This document shows, piece after piece, positions 10,941-21,915 of a stretch of DNA of 64,000 bases. Each line of letters starts with the position of its first letter. Positions within the stretch are counted from its first letter, which is position 1. The DNA comes from Microvelia longipes (taxonomy: Eukaryota; Arthropoda; Insecta; Hemiptera; Veliidae). The stretch spans positions 14,728,030-14,792,029 of the forward strand of contig JACMZG010001913.1 in NCBI GenBank assembly GCA_018340805.1. Reading direction: 5' to 3'. The position numbers and the translations under genes are program-made. The notes beneath the pieces are model-generated. The model did not search any database. It was not told where the DNA came from and worked only from the letters and a program-made list of their open reading frames with translations.

Positions 10941-11595
10941 CACGAAAGGAACCATAGAAATTCACGGCTCTTCTGTCTAGATTAGATGAAATATACCTAC
11001 ACTTGAAATTAAAAGGAGTAGAACACTATTAGGAAGCTGGCAAAAAGTGCCCAACAACGTGGCCTACTTGCCTGGTAGTTACTGCCACTCCCCCCCTTCC
11101 ATAATACTACTAAAGCATCTATGTTTCACAACGATTCCTATCTCATGCTACCAAAGTTATAAGTTATCTGTAAAGTATGATCGGAACACAATCTGCCATC
11201 ATGTAATAGGCTATCTTTGATCACTGCCATAAACACATGGTTTATGGCTTAAATGGAGCCTTCGCCTTTATAATAATTGGCGGCAAAGCCTTTCTTTTAG
11301 TATGTACATTTAATAAGATATATTTTTGAGAAGATAATTTTTATCTTAAATAGGAAGATCTGAAATACATAAAGCTCTGTTTTAATCCGAAACCGGATTT
11401 GCTGTCAGTCAAAAGATCAACAAATTGGGCAAAATAGATTAATCAGATTTTCCCACACATAATGAAGTAAAATAGACACTACTCTTACGTATTTGCATAA
11501 AAATCTAATAGGTTTGTGGTAGGATAAATGGTGGCTTTCAGCTAGGATAAATTGATTTTATGATAATTTTAAAGCAAGGATTTATGAATCAGCAA
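10941..11595. other. Unassigned sequence
   Basis: Balanced-composition patches occur at 11040-11100 (GTGGCCTACTTGCCTGGTAG) and 11220-11300 (CATAAACACATGGTTTATGG, a short hairpin). No frame or shared repeat was recognised. Confidence 0.4.
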
Positions 11596-11992
11596 AAACT
11601 GTAAAACCCCATAAAACACCAAATAATGCTAATATTTCAAATATGGCACGCATACAGTCCCATATAAGACCAAAAAAAAATGTGCTAATTTTAATCATAT
11701 TTTGAGCATCAGATTAATTTTAAACGATTGAAATAAAAAAGTTTTTTCAAAACATCAAATCTTAAACCATATAACTATTTTTTATTATTACTAAAATACA
11801 ATTTTTAATCATTTTTTCAAAGTAAATAAAAAAACATGTATGCAAAGTTTTTATTTCATGGTATACCCCAGGTTTTTCGTTCCATCATTGCTGTTTAGCA
11901 ACATCGAGTGTGGTCTGTAACTGGACGGATAAAGCAAGCAAGACCAATGTGAGGACAAGCAAAGCAAGTCCGCTCAGGTGAGGAAAGGTTAT
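11596..11992 (+). mobile_element. Family A copy, diverged, with 5S-like module
   Basis: Sense order of A is kept: CCATAAAACACCAAATAATG, GCATACAGTCCCATATAAGA, GAGCATCAGATTAATTTT. Then a degenerate 5S-like stretch at 11871-11934 (GGTTTTTCGTTCCATCATTG, TTTAGCAACATCGAGTGTGG, GGACGGATAAAG), then GAGGACAAGCAAAGCAAGTC and GTGAGGAAAGGTT. Its end is fused to a (TA)n tract. Confidence 0.75.
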
Positions 11993-12008
11993 ATATATAT
12001 ATATATAT

Positions 12009-12039
<31 letters not shown>

Positions 12040-12040
12040 C
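11993..12040. repeat. (TA)n microsatellite
   Basis: Alternating TA with TTA interruptions, starting inside the end of the family A copy. Confidence 0.9.
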
Positions 12041-12600
12041 ATTCTTTTCTTTTAATTTAAACTTTTTTTTAACTTTTACAACACAATAGTAAGAAGTAAT
12101 AAATAGTAAAAAAGTTATTTCATTAAATTATTTATTGTTACACGTAAAAATTAAAAAAAGAAAACAAACATATTTTTCAAGCGATAGATTATGTAATTAG
12201 TTCAATAAATATTTATTTTTAATCCAGTAATAAGATAGACTAAGTATTAGTTCTTTTTCGCTAATTTGTTTGTCTTAATTACCTCGGTATATCACGATAC
12301 TAGAGGCAGTGGCACTTCACGTGACTAGGGTCTATTAAACTGGTCGTGATCTGACATCATTATTGTAAAGATAAAATACTTGATAAATACTTCTTGTGTA
12401 TTTAAATAACTGTATTTATTTGTATATATTAAGGTGATAAAAATGGTTTTGCTTTTAGAGAGATAATTTTTCTTGAAAGTCACTTTTACTACAGATAAAA
12501 TATTTTTTCTTTTCCTCGCAAATATTTTTTTAAAATTTAACCCCACAGATAAAAAATAATTTAAAAAGGACAAGTTGCTATTATATTGTACTATTATCAC
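12041..12600. other. Unassigned AT-rich spacer
   Basis: A 91-codon minus-strand frame at 12325-12600 is lysine/asparagine/isoleucine-rich and has no domain I can name. Nothing else was recognised. Confidence 0.4.
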
Positions 12601-12610
12601 TATTAATTTT

Positions 12611-12656
12611 AGTATCTAACTAAAAACACAACCAGTGGTGTTTTTAGTTAGATACT
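12611..12656. repeat. Perfect 19-bp-stem hairpin
   Basis: 12611-12629 (AGTATCTAACTAAAAACAC) pairs perfectly with 12638-12656 around the loop AACCAGTG. The stem is not a simple repeat. The CCAGT/ACTGG words recur next to it (ACCAGTG in the loop, ACTGGTT at the 3' foot). Confidence 0.9.
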
Positions 12657-12796
12657 GGTTGCTAGGAGTGGCCAAAATACTCATAACAAACAGGAACTTC
12701 TTGTTATTTCTCTTATTTTAAAGACTGTTTATAAATCTTAATCTAAAATACTATATCTGATAATTTAATATTAATTTGTGTATAGTTTCAATTTAT

Positions 12797-12885
12797 TTTT
12801 TAGCGAACTTTTGTCATAAAAATGACACTTATGAAGTTGTTATGGCGTAGAAAGTAGAGTCGATATATCGACTTATATACATATC

Positions 12886-12971
<86 letters not shown>

Positions 12972-13075
12972 ACCATTGGGAATGGCGAACGATTATTCTT
13001 ATAGCTTTTTATAAGTCGAAACAAAACTTGGCATATATATGTTGGAGAGGTTATGAAGCCAATTTTTTGAGACAA
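12797..13075 (-). mobile_element. Family G copy, degenerate, with (TA)n core
   Basis: Begins TTTAGCGAACTTTTGTCATA and AAATGACACTTATGAAGTTG, as in G ends. It then has a (TA)n core at 12889-12966, then AATGGCGAACGAT and GTCGAAACAAAACTTGGCA, matching the other side of G. About a third of a full G length. The 91-codon frame across the TA core is an artefact. Confidence 0.75.
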
Positions 13076-13108
13076 TATTTTTTTTGTGATGTAGCATTTT
13101 TACTTTTC

Positions 13109-13440
13109 CTTATTTATACCGTAGAGGAAAAGTATTGTGTTTGCAAAAAAATTCGAAACCGGGTTGAAACCGGAATTATCCGTTTAGGCGTTTTTAAGGC
13201 CTTCTGAGTAGTTTACACAAAGTTGTCTGTCTGTGTGTGTGTGTGTGTGTGTGTCTGTTATTAGTAGCGCCAAGTGTATTTATTCTAGAGAGTTGTAACT
13301 GTGTACAAAATTCAGTCTACCGCTGTAAATGTGCTATTCGGAAAATATTTTTTAATGAAGTCATTAACCCACAATAATAAATCAGCACAAATTTCAAAAT
13401 CATAAAACGCTGAAAAATGATGCGATCGGAAAGTGTTGAT
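13109..13440 (+). mobile_element. Family A fragment, distal half
   Basis: Starts TTATACCGTAGAGGAAAAGT, then TTTGCAAAAAAATTCGAAAC, GGAATTATCCGTTT, a (TG)n-expanded version of the TCTGTCTGTG block (13230-13255), GTGTATTTATTCTAGAGAGT and TGCTATTCGGAAAATATTTT. It stops before the 5S module. Confidence 0.85.
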
Positions 13441-13947
13441 TTTACTTAACTAAAAAAAGCTGTCAAAATAAGGTTTTCATTATTTTTATATGTTTATAAC
13501 AAATAAACACTTTTCCGTTTTATTAAAATATCTCAGTTAGTGTTACTTAAATCGAAGTTTACAATACTACAATTTTTGTTCCACTAGTCGAGACCTTTAA
13601 AACGATGTATCATTTATCCAGATTGAACAACTTTTAATTTTTTTCAAAATTTGGATGATGAGGTAAAATGGGTGTTACGAAAATTTTCATTTTAAATTAT
13701 TTTATAGAAAAATTGTCTCAGGATAACAATTATTAATTAATTATTATGAATTGACGATTAAACAATTTTATGAAGAATACTTTTTAAGACTTTTTAAAAA
13801 TTGCAGTTTTTGAGTCTACTGTAAAAAAATATGAAAAATCTTAGTTCAAAAACATGCAGGAGCTTTTATCAAGAATGACTTTTTTTTCGAAAAAGAAATT
13901 TTTTGTCATTTACACGTATAGGCAACCCCATCCGGGGACACACTGTA
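13441..13947. other. Unassigned AT-rich spacer
   Basis: Nothing recognised except the short GGGACACACTGTAT stretch just before the tandem array. Confidence 0.4.
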
Positions 13948-14690
13948 TTGTACTTATTATATATAAAACAAATAATTATAATAATAAATATATAAAAAAA
14001 GCTGAATAATAATAGTAATATAAAGTTATCACAATATATTGTACTTATTATATTCAAAGATTAATTATAAATTATAATAATAGATAAAACCACAAAACTT
14101 CCGAATAATAAAAGTAATTTAATATATCTTGATATATTGAACATATTATGATAAAATAAATAATAGTAACATAAAGTAAACACAATATTTGTACTTATTA
14201 TATATAAAAAATAGTTATAATAATAAATATATAACAAAAAGCAGAATAATAATAGTAACATAAAGTAATCACAATATTGTACTTATTATATATAAAACAA
14301 ATAGTTTAATAATAAATATATAAACAAAAAGCAGAATAATATAGTAACATAAAGTAATCACAATATATTGTACTTATTATATAAAACAAATGTTTAATAA
14401 TAAATATATAAACAAAAGCAGAATAATAATAGTAACATAAAGTAATCACAATATTTGTACTTATTATATATAAAACAAATAGTTATAATAATAAATATAT
14501 AAACAAAAAGCAGAATAATAATAGTAACATAAAGTTATCACAATATATTGTGCTTATTATATTTAAAGATTAATTATAAATTATAATAATAGATAAAACC
14601 ACAAAACTTCCGAATAATAAAAGTAATTTAATACATCTTGATATATTGAACATATTATAATAAAATAAATAACAGTAACAACAAACAGAC
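13948..14690. repeat. Higher-order AT-rich tandem array, seven units of two types
   Basis: The landmark GTACTTATTATAT recurs at about 13950, 14041, 14191, 14279, 14370, 14457 and 14550 (GTGCTT). Short units of 87-93 bp carry AAACAAATAGTTATAATAA and AAGCAGAATAATAATAGTAA. Long units (~150 bp, at 14041 and 14550) instead carry GATAAAACCACAAAACTTCC and ATCTTGATATATTGAACATA. Order: short, long, four short, long. Frames at 13869-14261 are by-products. Confidence 0.9.
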
Positions 14691-14744
14691 ATTTAAATGT
14701 TCACAAAGTTTGCGATTAAACTGGCAGGTATCTGCGTTACATCT

Positions 14745-14963
14745 CTAACATCCATAATACCGAGGGAGACAAGTTAGTAATGGATTTGTTAGGTTATTCA
14801 AAGTTTTCGCCGTGTAATTGACATTTGTAAATGCATCCCTTACAGAGAAAGTACATTTAGATGTATTTGAATAATAGCATTCAACTGTAAATGATTGACT
14901 ACTTTCTCTGATATGTTTTGTTAATATATTACACGGATGTAATGCAATGCATCCATTGTTCAT
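14745..14963 (-). CDS. Weak 72-codon frame, hypothetical
   Basis: ATG to stop on the minus strand. The peptide starts MNNGCIALHPCNILTK and has six cysteines and three N-x-S/T sites (NTS, NYT, NLT). Composition is less biased than most chance frames here, but no domain, signal peptide or conserved neighbour supports it. It also contains an imperfect inverted pair (ATTACACGGATGTAATGC against GTGTAATTGACATTTG). More likely chance than gene. Confidence 0.15.
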   Translation of the reverse strand: MNNGCIALHPCNILTKHIRESSQSFTVECYYSNTSKCTFSVRDAFTNVNYTAKTLNNLTNPLLTCLPRYYGC

Positions 14964-15114
14964 GTCATATTATTAGTAATAGATATTGATAGATTATTCT
15001 TAAGTTTATGTATAATTCGATTTCAGTATAAACATATTTATGCTTCTTGAGAATACAGAATAATTTAATAACTTAAGTTCCATATGTAATATAAGAAAAA
15101 TCTATACATATAAA

Positions 15115-15352
15115 AAATACGGGCCTTCGGCCCGTAGCCGCTACGCGGCCTCGGCGCTTCGCGCCTCGTCCGCTCCGCGGCGTCGGCCCGCCGGGCCGCT
15201 TCGCGGCCCGGGGGCCTCCTAGTGACCGCTTCGCGGTCACATTGTTGTTGTTTTGTATTATGTATGGTTTCACTATCGTTTCTTGTTACATGGCATTTTG
15301 CCACGTATTTAGCGAATTTTCACAGCCCGCTTCGCGGGCCTGAGAGGCTTTA
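15115..15352 (+). mobile_element. Family E, copy 1: row of GC hairpins with three-base loops
   Basis: Perfect hairpins, stem-loop-stem: 15120-15134 (loop TTC), 15137-15149 (TAC), 15153-15165 (TTC), 15170-15180 (TCC), 15184-15198 (GCC, overlapping the next), 15193-15209 (TTC), 15222-15240 (TTC, 8-bp stem), and after a T/G-rich linker 15325-15339 (TTC). On the other strand the loops are GAA, GTA, GGA, i.e. GNA, over C-G closing pairs. The linker has TGGCATTTTGCCA and TAGCGAATTTTCACAG. Two overlapping 66-79 codon frames are by-products of GC content. Confidence 0.9.
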
Positions 15353-15463
15353 AAGAAAAGATTATAGTTCCATCTTTCATCAGCTTTAGTTATCGTCCAC
15401 TATACAAAAGGGTGTAAACTCTTACTTAAATTTATGATCGTTTATAGAATTTAAAGAAAAATG

Positions 15464-16389
<926 letters not shown>

Positions 16390-16396
<7 letters not shown>

Positions 16397-16430
16397 CTAT
16401 TTCTCATATAAATATGAGAATAGAAAACTG
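16390..16430. repeat. 19-bp hairpin with one bulge at the G end
   Basis: CAGTTTTCTATTTCTCATAT pairs with ATATGAGAATAGAAAACTG apart from one extra T. It sits exactly at the right boundary of family G copy 1. Other G copies lack it. Confidence 0.85.
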
Positions 16431-16499
16431 AAGCCTATTCTTTTCTGTAAAACTGTTTGTCACTTTATTAATTTTAAATCAATAACAATTGGGTTCTTG

Positions 16500-17155
16500 G
16501 GCGAAATTTAATAAAAATTATGTTCTAGTGACGCAATTCCATTAAAATTATCTTTTTTTAGACGCTATTCAATGAAAGTTATGTTTCTGTTACACAATTT
16601 AACTAAAGTTGAGTTTTTGTTAAATAATTCAACTAAAGTTGAGTTTTTGTTAAATAATTCAACTAAAGTTGAGTTTTTGTAAAATAATTAAACTAAAGTT
16701 GAGTTTTTGTTAAATAATTCAACTAAAGTTGAGTTTTTGGAAAATGATTAAACTAAAGTTGAGTTTTTGTGAAATAATTCCAACTAAAGTTGAGTTTTAG
16801 TAAAAGATTTTATAAAAAGTTGAGTTTATGTAATACAATTCAACAAAAGTTAAGTTTTGTAAAATAATTAAACTAAAGTCGAGTTTTATTGACACAAGTC
16901 GGCTAAAGTTGCATTTTTAAGGCACAATTAATTTAAAATTGGATTTTCAAGACGCAATTCAACTAAGTTGACTTAATGAGACGCAATTCAGTTAGAGTTA
17001 AGTTTTTTTGTTGAAGCAATTGAACAAAGATTCTCTAAGTAATCTTGGTTGAGGTCAACATTAAGTTTTTGTGAAACAAATAAATTAAATTTGGTACTTG
17101 AGCGAAATTCGATGCAAAATGCGTTCTTGAGGCGTAATTTAAATTTAATTTTTGC
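16500..17155. repeat. 30-bp tandem array, about 20 units
   Basis: Unit AATTCAACTAAAGTTGAGTT plus TTTGTTAAAT. The central seven or so units (16590-16800) are nearly identical; units towards both edges become progressively diverged (for example GACGCAATTCAACTAAGTTG at 16950). Units contain the inverted repeat AACTAAAGTT. This pattern fits unequal exchange that homogenises the centre. Confidence 0.9.
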
Positions 17156-18410
17156 TTAAAAACTTCAAGTCGAAGTTTTATTTTGACTTGAATATTATTA
17201 AAAATACTTCGATAAAGAACGCAAAAGGTAAAAACGAGTTTTAAGGTTACGGTACTGAGTTAACCAAATAATCAAGATTACGATTTGCAAACAAACCAAA
17301 ATATAAAAACCATTCAAAATAAATTTTCACTAACATTTAATACATCTTGTGATATAAGATATTAAACGTAGCCTGGCAAAATTTAAACAAAAAATAATTG
17401 TATTTTTTCAAGGAAAAAATATAAATAATATTTATTGTGTATGGATATTACTGATCTTTATTTAATTTTTAGTACTGTTTGTAGTTGGTAAATTTGATCC
17501 AAATTTGAAGCTATAGAAATGAACAATAGATCAAAGGAGAAATAGTTTATTGTGCTAACAACTAGTATAATATCTAGCTACAAGTTTGGGATTCCTTTTA
17601 GGATAGACTAACCTATTATCTGGATGATAACCCTCTTTACAATGTTACCTTCTCCTTTAGTTAACTAATTGGTGCTTATAGTGCGGTCATCAGTAACAAT
17701 GTCTTTACGCTTGAATTTTAGGAATTTTGGTTTTCTCTATAATTTTAACTTTATGTAAGGATCTTTAGTAATATATATTTTACATAAAATTTAACAATAT
17801 AAACAATATTACTATTAATAAATATTTTAATTTAAACTAAATTATAGATATCTTGAAGCTTTTTAACTTTCCCTATTGATTATGAATTGTTAAAATAAAA
17901 GAAAATTGAATTACAAACGAATTTAACGAAAAATGTTAATTATATCAATTTATCTTACATAAATCTTATATATAAATAGAGACTAAGATAAGAAAAATAA
18001 AAATTTTAGAGTATAAAATAATATAGAAACGTGGAAAAGAAAAGTTGGCGAGGCTACGAACTTACTCAAGTTGGATGAGTTGTTCTTGTTCGATGAGTAC
18101 ATCGATATACCATTGTAGGTCATTTCGACAGAAAAATATAAGTATTATGGAAGGTCGAAAGCAAGTACACGAATACTTAAGTTTAAGTATAACTTTCTCA
18201 TATATTATTACCATATAAATTTACACAAACTCAAATAACAATATTGAATACCATGATAAAAAGTAAATTTATGTCTGAAATTTATGAATATAAACTTAAG
18301 ATTTTAATTAACCTTAAATTAAAAAATACTTTCGTTTCATGCAGGTGGGACCCATTTACAGTTATTGTACTGGACCTACGTACAGTACAATCCCACAGTG
18401 AACCAAAAAA
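17156..18410. other. Unassigned AT-rich spacer
   Basis: No shared repeat. The frame at 18244-18480 runs into the palindromes at its 3' end and has no domain. A pyrimidine-rich tract followed by GCAGGTGGGACCC near 18332-18352 resembles a 3' splice site but leads to no long frame. Confidence 0.35.
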
Positions 18411-18488
18411 TACTCTCTGTGTACACAGAGAGTACAGAGAGACACTGATGTGTGTGAGTTCTTACACTTTTCTAGTGTAAGAACTCAC
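18411..18488. repeat. Perfect 24-base palindrome followed by a 15-bp-stem hairpin
   Basis: 18411-18434 is a perfect palindrome centred on TGTACA. 18454-18468 pairs perfectly with 18474-18488 (GTGAGTTCTTACAC and its complement) around a 5-base loop. The preceding GTACTGGACCTACGTACAGT can also fold. All three are non-simple sequence. Confidence 0.9.
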
Positions 18489-18591
18489 TTATGTTCTTTA
18501 AAAATGTAAATACAATATAACCGCAAATATTTCTTATAGTTGTTAAAAGAGTAATAATGGCACTAAAAAGTCGTTCACAAAAGCACAATTG

Positions 18592-18837
18592 TCATAAAGA
18601 AATAATTGAATTTCCTAGATGAGGTATTTGTAAAATAGTTGTCTTCAATAAAAAAAATCTTCCGTTAGGGCCACGTATCGCTTCTAAACGGTTCCAAATA
18701 TCGGCCATACCACAACAACCACACCGAATTTCCCTTTCAATTTCCTCTCTTTCAACACAGAGCTTCATTCTCGCTATTATTTGTTCGTGGGGAAGATTTA
18801 ATTGAAATCGCAGCAGGAAAAGCTGGTGGAATTGAAT
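18592..18837 (-). CDS. Exon-like open frame, 81 codons, unknown protein
   Basis: Open on the minus strand from 18837 to the stop at 18592-18594. The first ATG is at 18768, so the ATG-to-stop part is only 58 codons. The peptide looks protein-like: LFLLRFQLNLPHEQ, then VEREEIEREIRCGCC, then MADIWNRLEAIRGPNG. Charge patterning is helical and the frame uses GC-ending codons more than its surroundings. A pyrimidine-rich run ending CCACCAG lies upstream, as for a 3' splice site. After GPNGR the frame degenerates (FFLLKTTIL), so an exon end or decay is likely there. I do not recognise the family; it could be a gene exon or part of a dead transposon. Confidence 0.3.
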   Translation of the reverse strand: MQFHQLFLLRFQLNLPHEQIIARMKLCVEREEIEREIRCGCCGMADIWNRLEAIRGPNGRFFLLKTTILQIPHLGNSIISL

Positions 18838-19207
18838 TTAGGTATTGGAAGAGACCGAGAAAATACTGATTTTTTTCTCTCTTTCCTGAAAAACTCCCTA
18901 CAATCTTTTTATACAATATTTACATCTTCTTTAGTAGAGAAAGAAAAATGTTTTAAAAGGTTTGAAAATTTTTAATTAAGAAGACGTCAAGTAGAAATAA
19001 AGAAGAGAGATTTGAATTTTCTTTCAGCAAGTCTACTATTTTCACACCTCATTAAAAATTCCCTATTACACAACATATCACGTAACAACACGAAGTTGTA
19101 CTTCATAATTTTGTTTTACATTGTTAGTTCACAAATTTTTCAGTCGTTACATTTTGGTGCTTTTCTTGTAAAATTTATGTTTTTTCAAACAACAAAAATA
19201 AAGCGCA

Positions 19208-20036
19208 AGTGTCGCGAATGTAAATAATAGATACAAGGAAGTCGAGAATGTCAATAATAGATACAATTTGAGAATGTCAATAATAGATTACAAGGAAGTC
19301 GAGAAGTCAATAATAGACAATGAAGAAAGTCAATAATAGATACAATGAAGTTGAGAATGTCAATAATAGATACAATGAAGTTGAGAATGTCAATAATAGA
19401 TACAAGGAAGTCGAGAATGTCAATAATAGATACAATGAAGTTGAGAATGTCAATAATAGATACAAGGAAGTCGAGAATGTCAATAATAGATACAATGAAG
19501 TTGAGAATGTCAATAATAGATACAATGAAGTTGAGAATGTCAATAATGGATACAAGGAAGTCGAGAATGTCAATAATAGATACAATGAAGTTGAGAATGT
19601 CAATAATAGATACAATGAATACCAATACAATAATAGAGAAGTGTGTCAATAATAGATAGGAAGTCGAGAATGTCAATAATAGATACAATGTCATAATAGA
19701 TACAAGGAAGTCGTGTCATAATAGATACAATGAAGTTGAGAATGTCAATAATAGATACAATGAAGTGGAGATGTCAAGATACAGGAATTGAAGAATGTCA
19801 ATAATAGATACAAGAAGTGATAATGTCAATAATAGATACAATGAAGTGAGAATGTCAATAATAGATACAATAGATACAAGAAGTCGATAATGTCAATAAT
19901 AGATACAATGAAGTTGAGAATGTCAATAATAGATACAAGGAAGTCGAGAATGTCAATAATAGATACAATGATTGAGAATGTCAATAATAGATACAAGGAA
20001 GTCGAGAATGTCAATAATAGATACAATGAAGTCGCT
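19208..20036. repeat. 30-bp tandem array, about 27 units, two alternating variants
   Basis: Unit GAATGTCAATAATAGATACA followed by either ATGAAGTTGA or AGGAAGTCGA. The two variants alternate irregularly. 19620-19880 contains truncated units (for example ATGTCATAATAGATACA). Because 30 is a multiple of three, five or more frames stay open on both strands (up to 147 codons; repeats such as NNRYNEVENV). None has non-repeat coding sequence, so these are not genes. Confidence 0.95.
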
Positions 20037-20244
20037 CCGCAGATATTAAAACTAAGCCGAATTTCAACCAATTAGGTCAGTTTCAGAAACGAAAAGAAAA
20101 GCATGAAGAAGTTAGGGCTTTAAAAAGCAGACCTATGACAGAAACTTATGTCTTCTTATTACTCCATTATATTTTTTATGTTCTCACAAATATCAACTGT
20201 TACACCTTTACATTTTTAAGTAATTTTTAGACTGCCTCTGGCAC
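20037..20244. other. Unassigned short spacer
   Basis: Nothing recognised between the 30-bp array and the next family A fragment. Confidence 0.4.
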
Positions 20245-20350
20245 TTTTTTACCCATCCAGGCACTGAACTCGCTCGATGTTGTTTAACTTTTATAATTAA
20301 ACAAAAACCAGAGATATACTTGCCATAGTGAAAGGAAACTTGGATTTCCT
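20245..20350 (-). mobile_element. Family A fragment with 5S-like module
   Basis: Antisense 5S-like sequence at 20251-20313: ACCCATCCAGGCACTGAACT, CGCTCGATGTTGTTTAACTT, AAACAAAAACCAG. It is followed by ATATACTTGCCATAGTGAAA, a decayed A body. Confidence 0.85.
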
Positions 20351-20904
20351 TAATTAAACTTCTTTTTTATTTACTGTCTTTTTTTGCAGTAGTTCAAATA
20401 TTATAGAATGATATTATTACATTACATTAAATAATTGTTTAAAACAGTTGAATCATCCGACTTAAAATTAATGCGAATATCCAACCTAGTTTACTTGGTT
20501 TCATTCCGATACTAACGAATTTATACTTTAGATTTTGATAATTTGTGATGTGGATGTAAAATCTAACAGTTACCATGTTATCTGAGGACAAAAGATATGT
20601 TTCGACTTAATACCAGTTCTCGAAATATTAATTTCTTACTTTTAATTAACGGGTGAAGATCTTTTAAATCTTCTATAAAAGAAGAAAGAAGATATATATA
20701 GATGCCTTTAACTATACCAACCTGGTTCTAGTTGAATACCTTTAAGCTATCAATACCCAAAGGTAAGCTTTCAAACCGCAGGTTCAAAGAAATATGAGAA
20801 ATTCTTTTAGCCTTAACTGCTGAATACCTTGCATTTTATTAACTGAACCAGTGCTTTACGAACTTTAGAAACTTTAAAATAAAATAAGTCACCACAACAC
20901 AAAC
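20351..20904. other. Unassigned AT-rich spacer
   Basis: Nothing recognised on either strand. Confidence 0.4.
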
Positions 20905-21235
20905 AGAACCATAAAAAAGGCTTCCGCGGTTATTGTCATGAATATTTAGGTCTTCCGGTATTGACCGCATCAATGTAGATGAAGAATCCTACGTTTCGCT
21001 TCCACTGTGGGAGGCATCTTCAGGGATGAAGGACATCATGGATAGAAACACAATGCTCTACAAAACTGAACTCCAGAACAAGCTCTATAAAACAGAACAG
21101 TTCAGTTTTGTAGAGCACTGTGTTTCTATCCATGATGTCCTCCATCTCTGAAGATGCATCCCACAGTGGAAGCGAAACGTCGGATTCTTCATCTAAATTG
21201 ACGCGGTCACCACCAGACTAAATCTTCACAAAGAG
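20905..21235. mobile_element. Family C palindrome, copy 3
   Basis: The left end keeps GGCTTCCGCGGTTATTGTCA. Both arms carry CACTGTGGGAGGCATCTTCA (left) or its complement, and TCTACAAAACTGAACT flanks the centre. The right-arm core reads CTGAAGATGCATCCCACAGT, GGAAGC, GAAACGTCGGA. The spacer CCAGAACAAGCTCTATAAAA at the centre is longer than in other copies. Confidence 0.9.
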
Positions 21236-21517
21236 GACATTTACTTGGTATTACATTAATTTATATAATAGCTTAATTTTAACTAATGGACTGTAACTAG
21301 ACCATGAAAGGACAGTAAGGTTTGTTGAGACATATATTTTTGAATTGAGAAGACCAAAGCAAAATTGACTTCCTTAATCCACTTTCCACTTGTGTCACCC
21401 GGAAAACCTTTCGAGTGTCATTTTATGATACAGGAGCAATTCCTCATAAAACCTATAATTAAATAATAATAAAGAAATTATTTATTTATACATTAGTTAA
21501 AATTTAAAAACATTTAC
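21236..21517. other. Unassigned AT-rich spacer
   Basis: Nothing recognised on either strand. Confidence 0.4.
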
Positions 21518-21915
21518 ATGTCATGCGATGAAAATTAAACAAATTCTGATGATAAAATGTCACTTAGCACATTTCTTAGCCTTATATAAGTACTATATGC
21601 GTGCTAATTGTCATGTTGATCTTATCATTTTCCGTGTTTAATAATTAAAAAAAAGTTTACTAAACAATAATTAAAAAATTAATAACGTCATAAAAATATT
21701 TTCCGGATAGCCCAACTAAACCATATAAATTAAATAAATAAAATTGATATTTTAATTAATTTCAACTCTAAAGCATAAATACACTCGGAGCAGCGATAAT
21801 AAATGACATACAAACATAAAGACAGTCAAATTTGTAAAAACTACACAGGGGGTCTTACAATAATCAGAAACGAATGTTCCAGGTGAAATCTTTTTTTCGA
21901 TTTTTTAATCTGGAG
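21518..21915 (-). mobile_element. Family A fragment, body and distal end
   Basis: GATGAAAATTAAACAAATTC, CACTTAGCACAT, TATAAGTACTATATGCGTGC, ACGTCATAAAAATATTTTCC, CATAAATACACTCGGAGC and ACACAGGGGGTCTTAC occur in family order. The middle has an AT-rich expansion (21730-21765). Confidence 0.8.

Noticed and set aside
12800..13075. Frames rich in IYIYIY across (TA)n tracts (also 30925, 31585, 43547, 48293, 48320, 51243)
   Set aside because: Translation of TA microsatellites with repeat flanks, not genes.
15065..15304. Arg/Ala-rich frames over the GC hairpin element (also 50472-50774)
   Set aside because: They follow the GC hairpins of family E; all copies have different frames and no conserved peptide.
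16500..17155. CRISPR-like regular 30-bp repeats
   Set aside because: Units are adjacent with no unique spacers, repeats diverge to the edges, and the DNA is of animal type.
19251..19694. 147-codon minus-strand frame and overlapping frames on both strands
   Set aside because: Entirely inside the 30-bp tandem array; openness follows from the period being a multiple of three.
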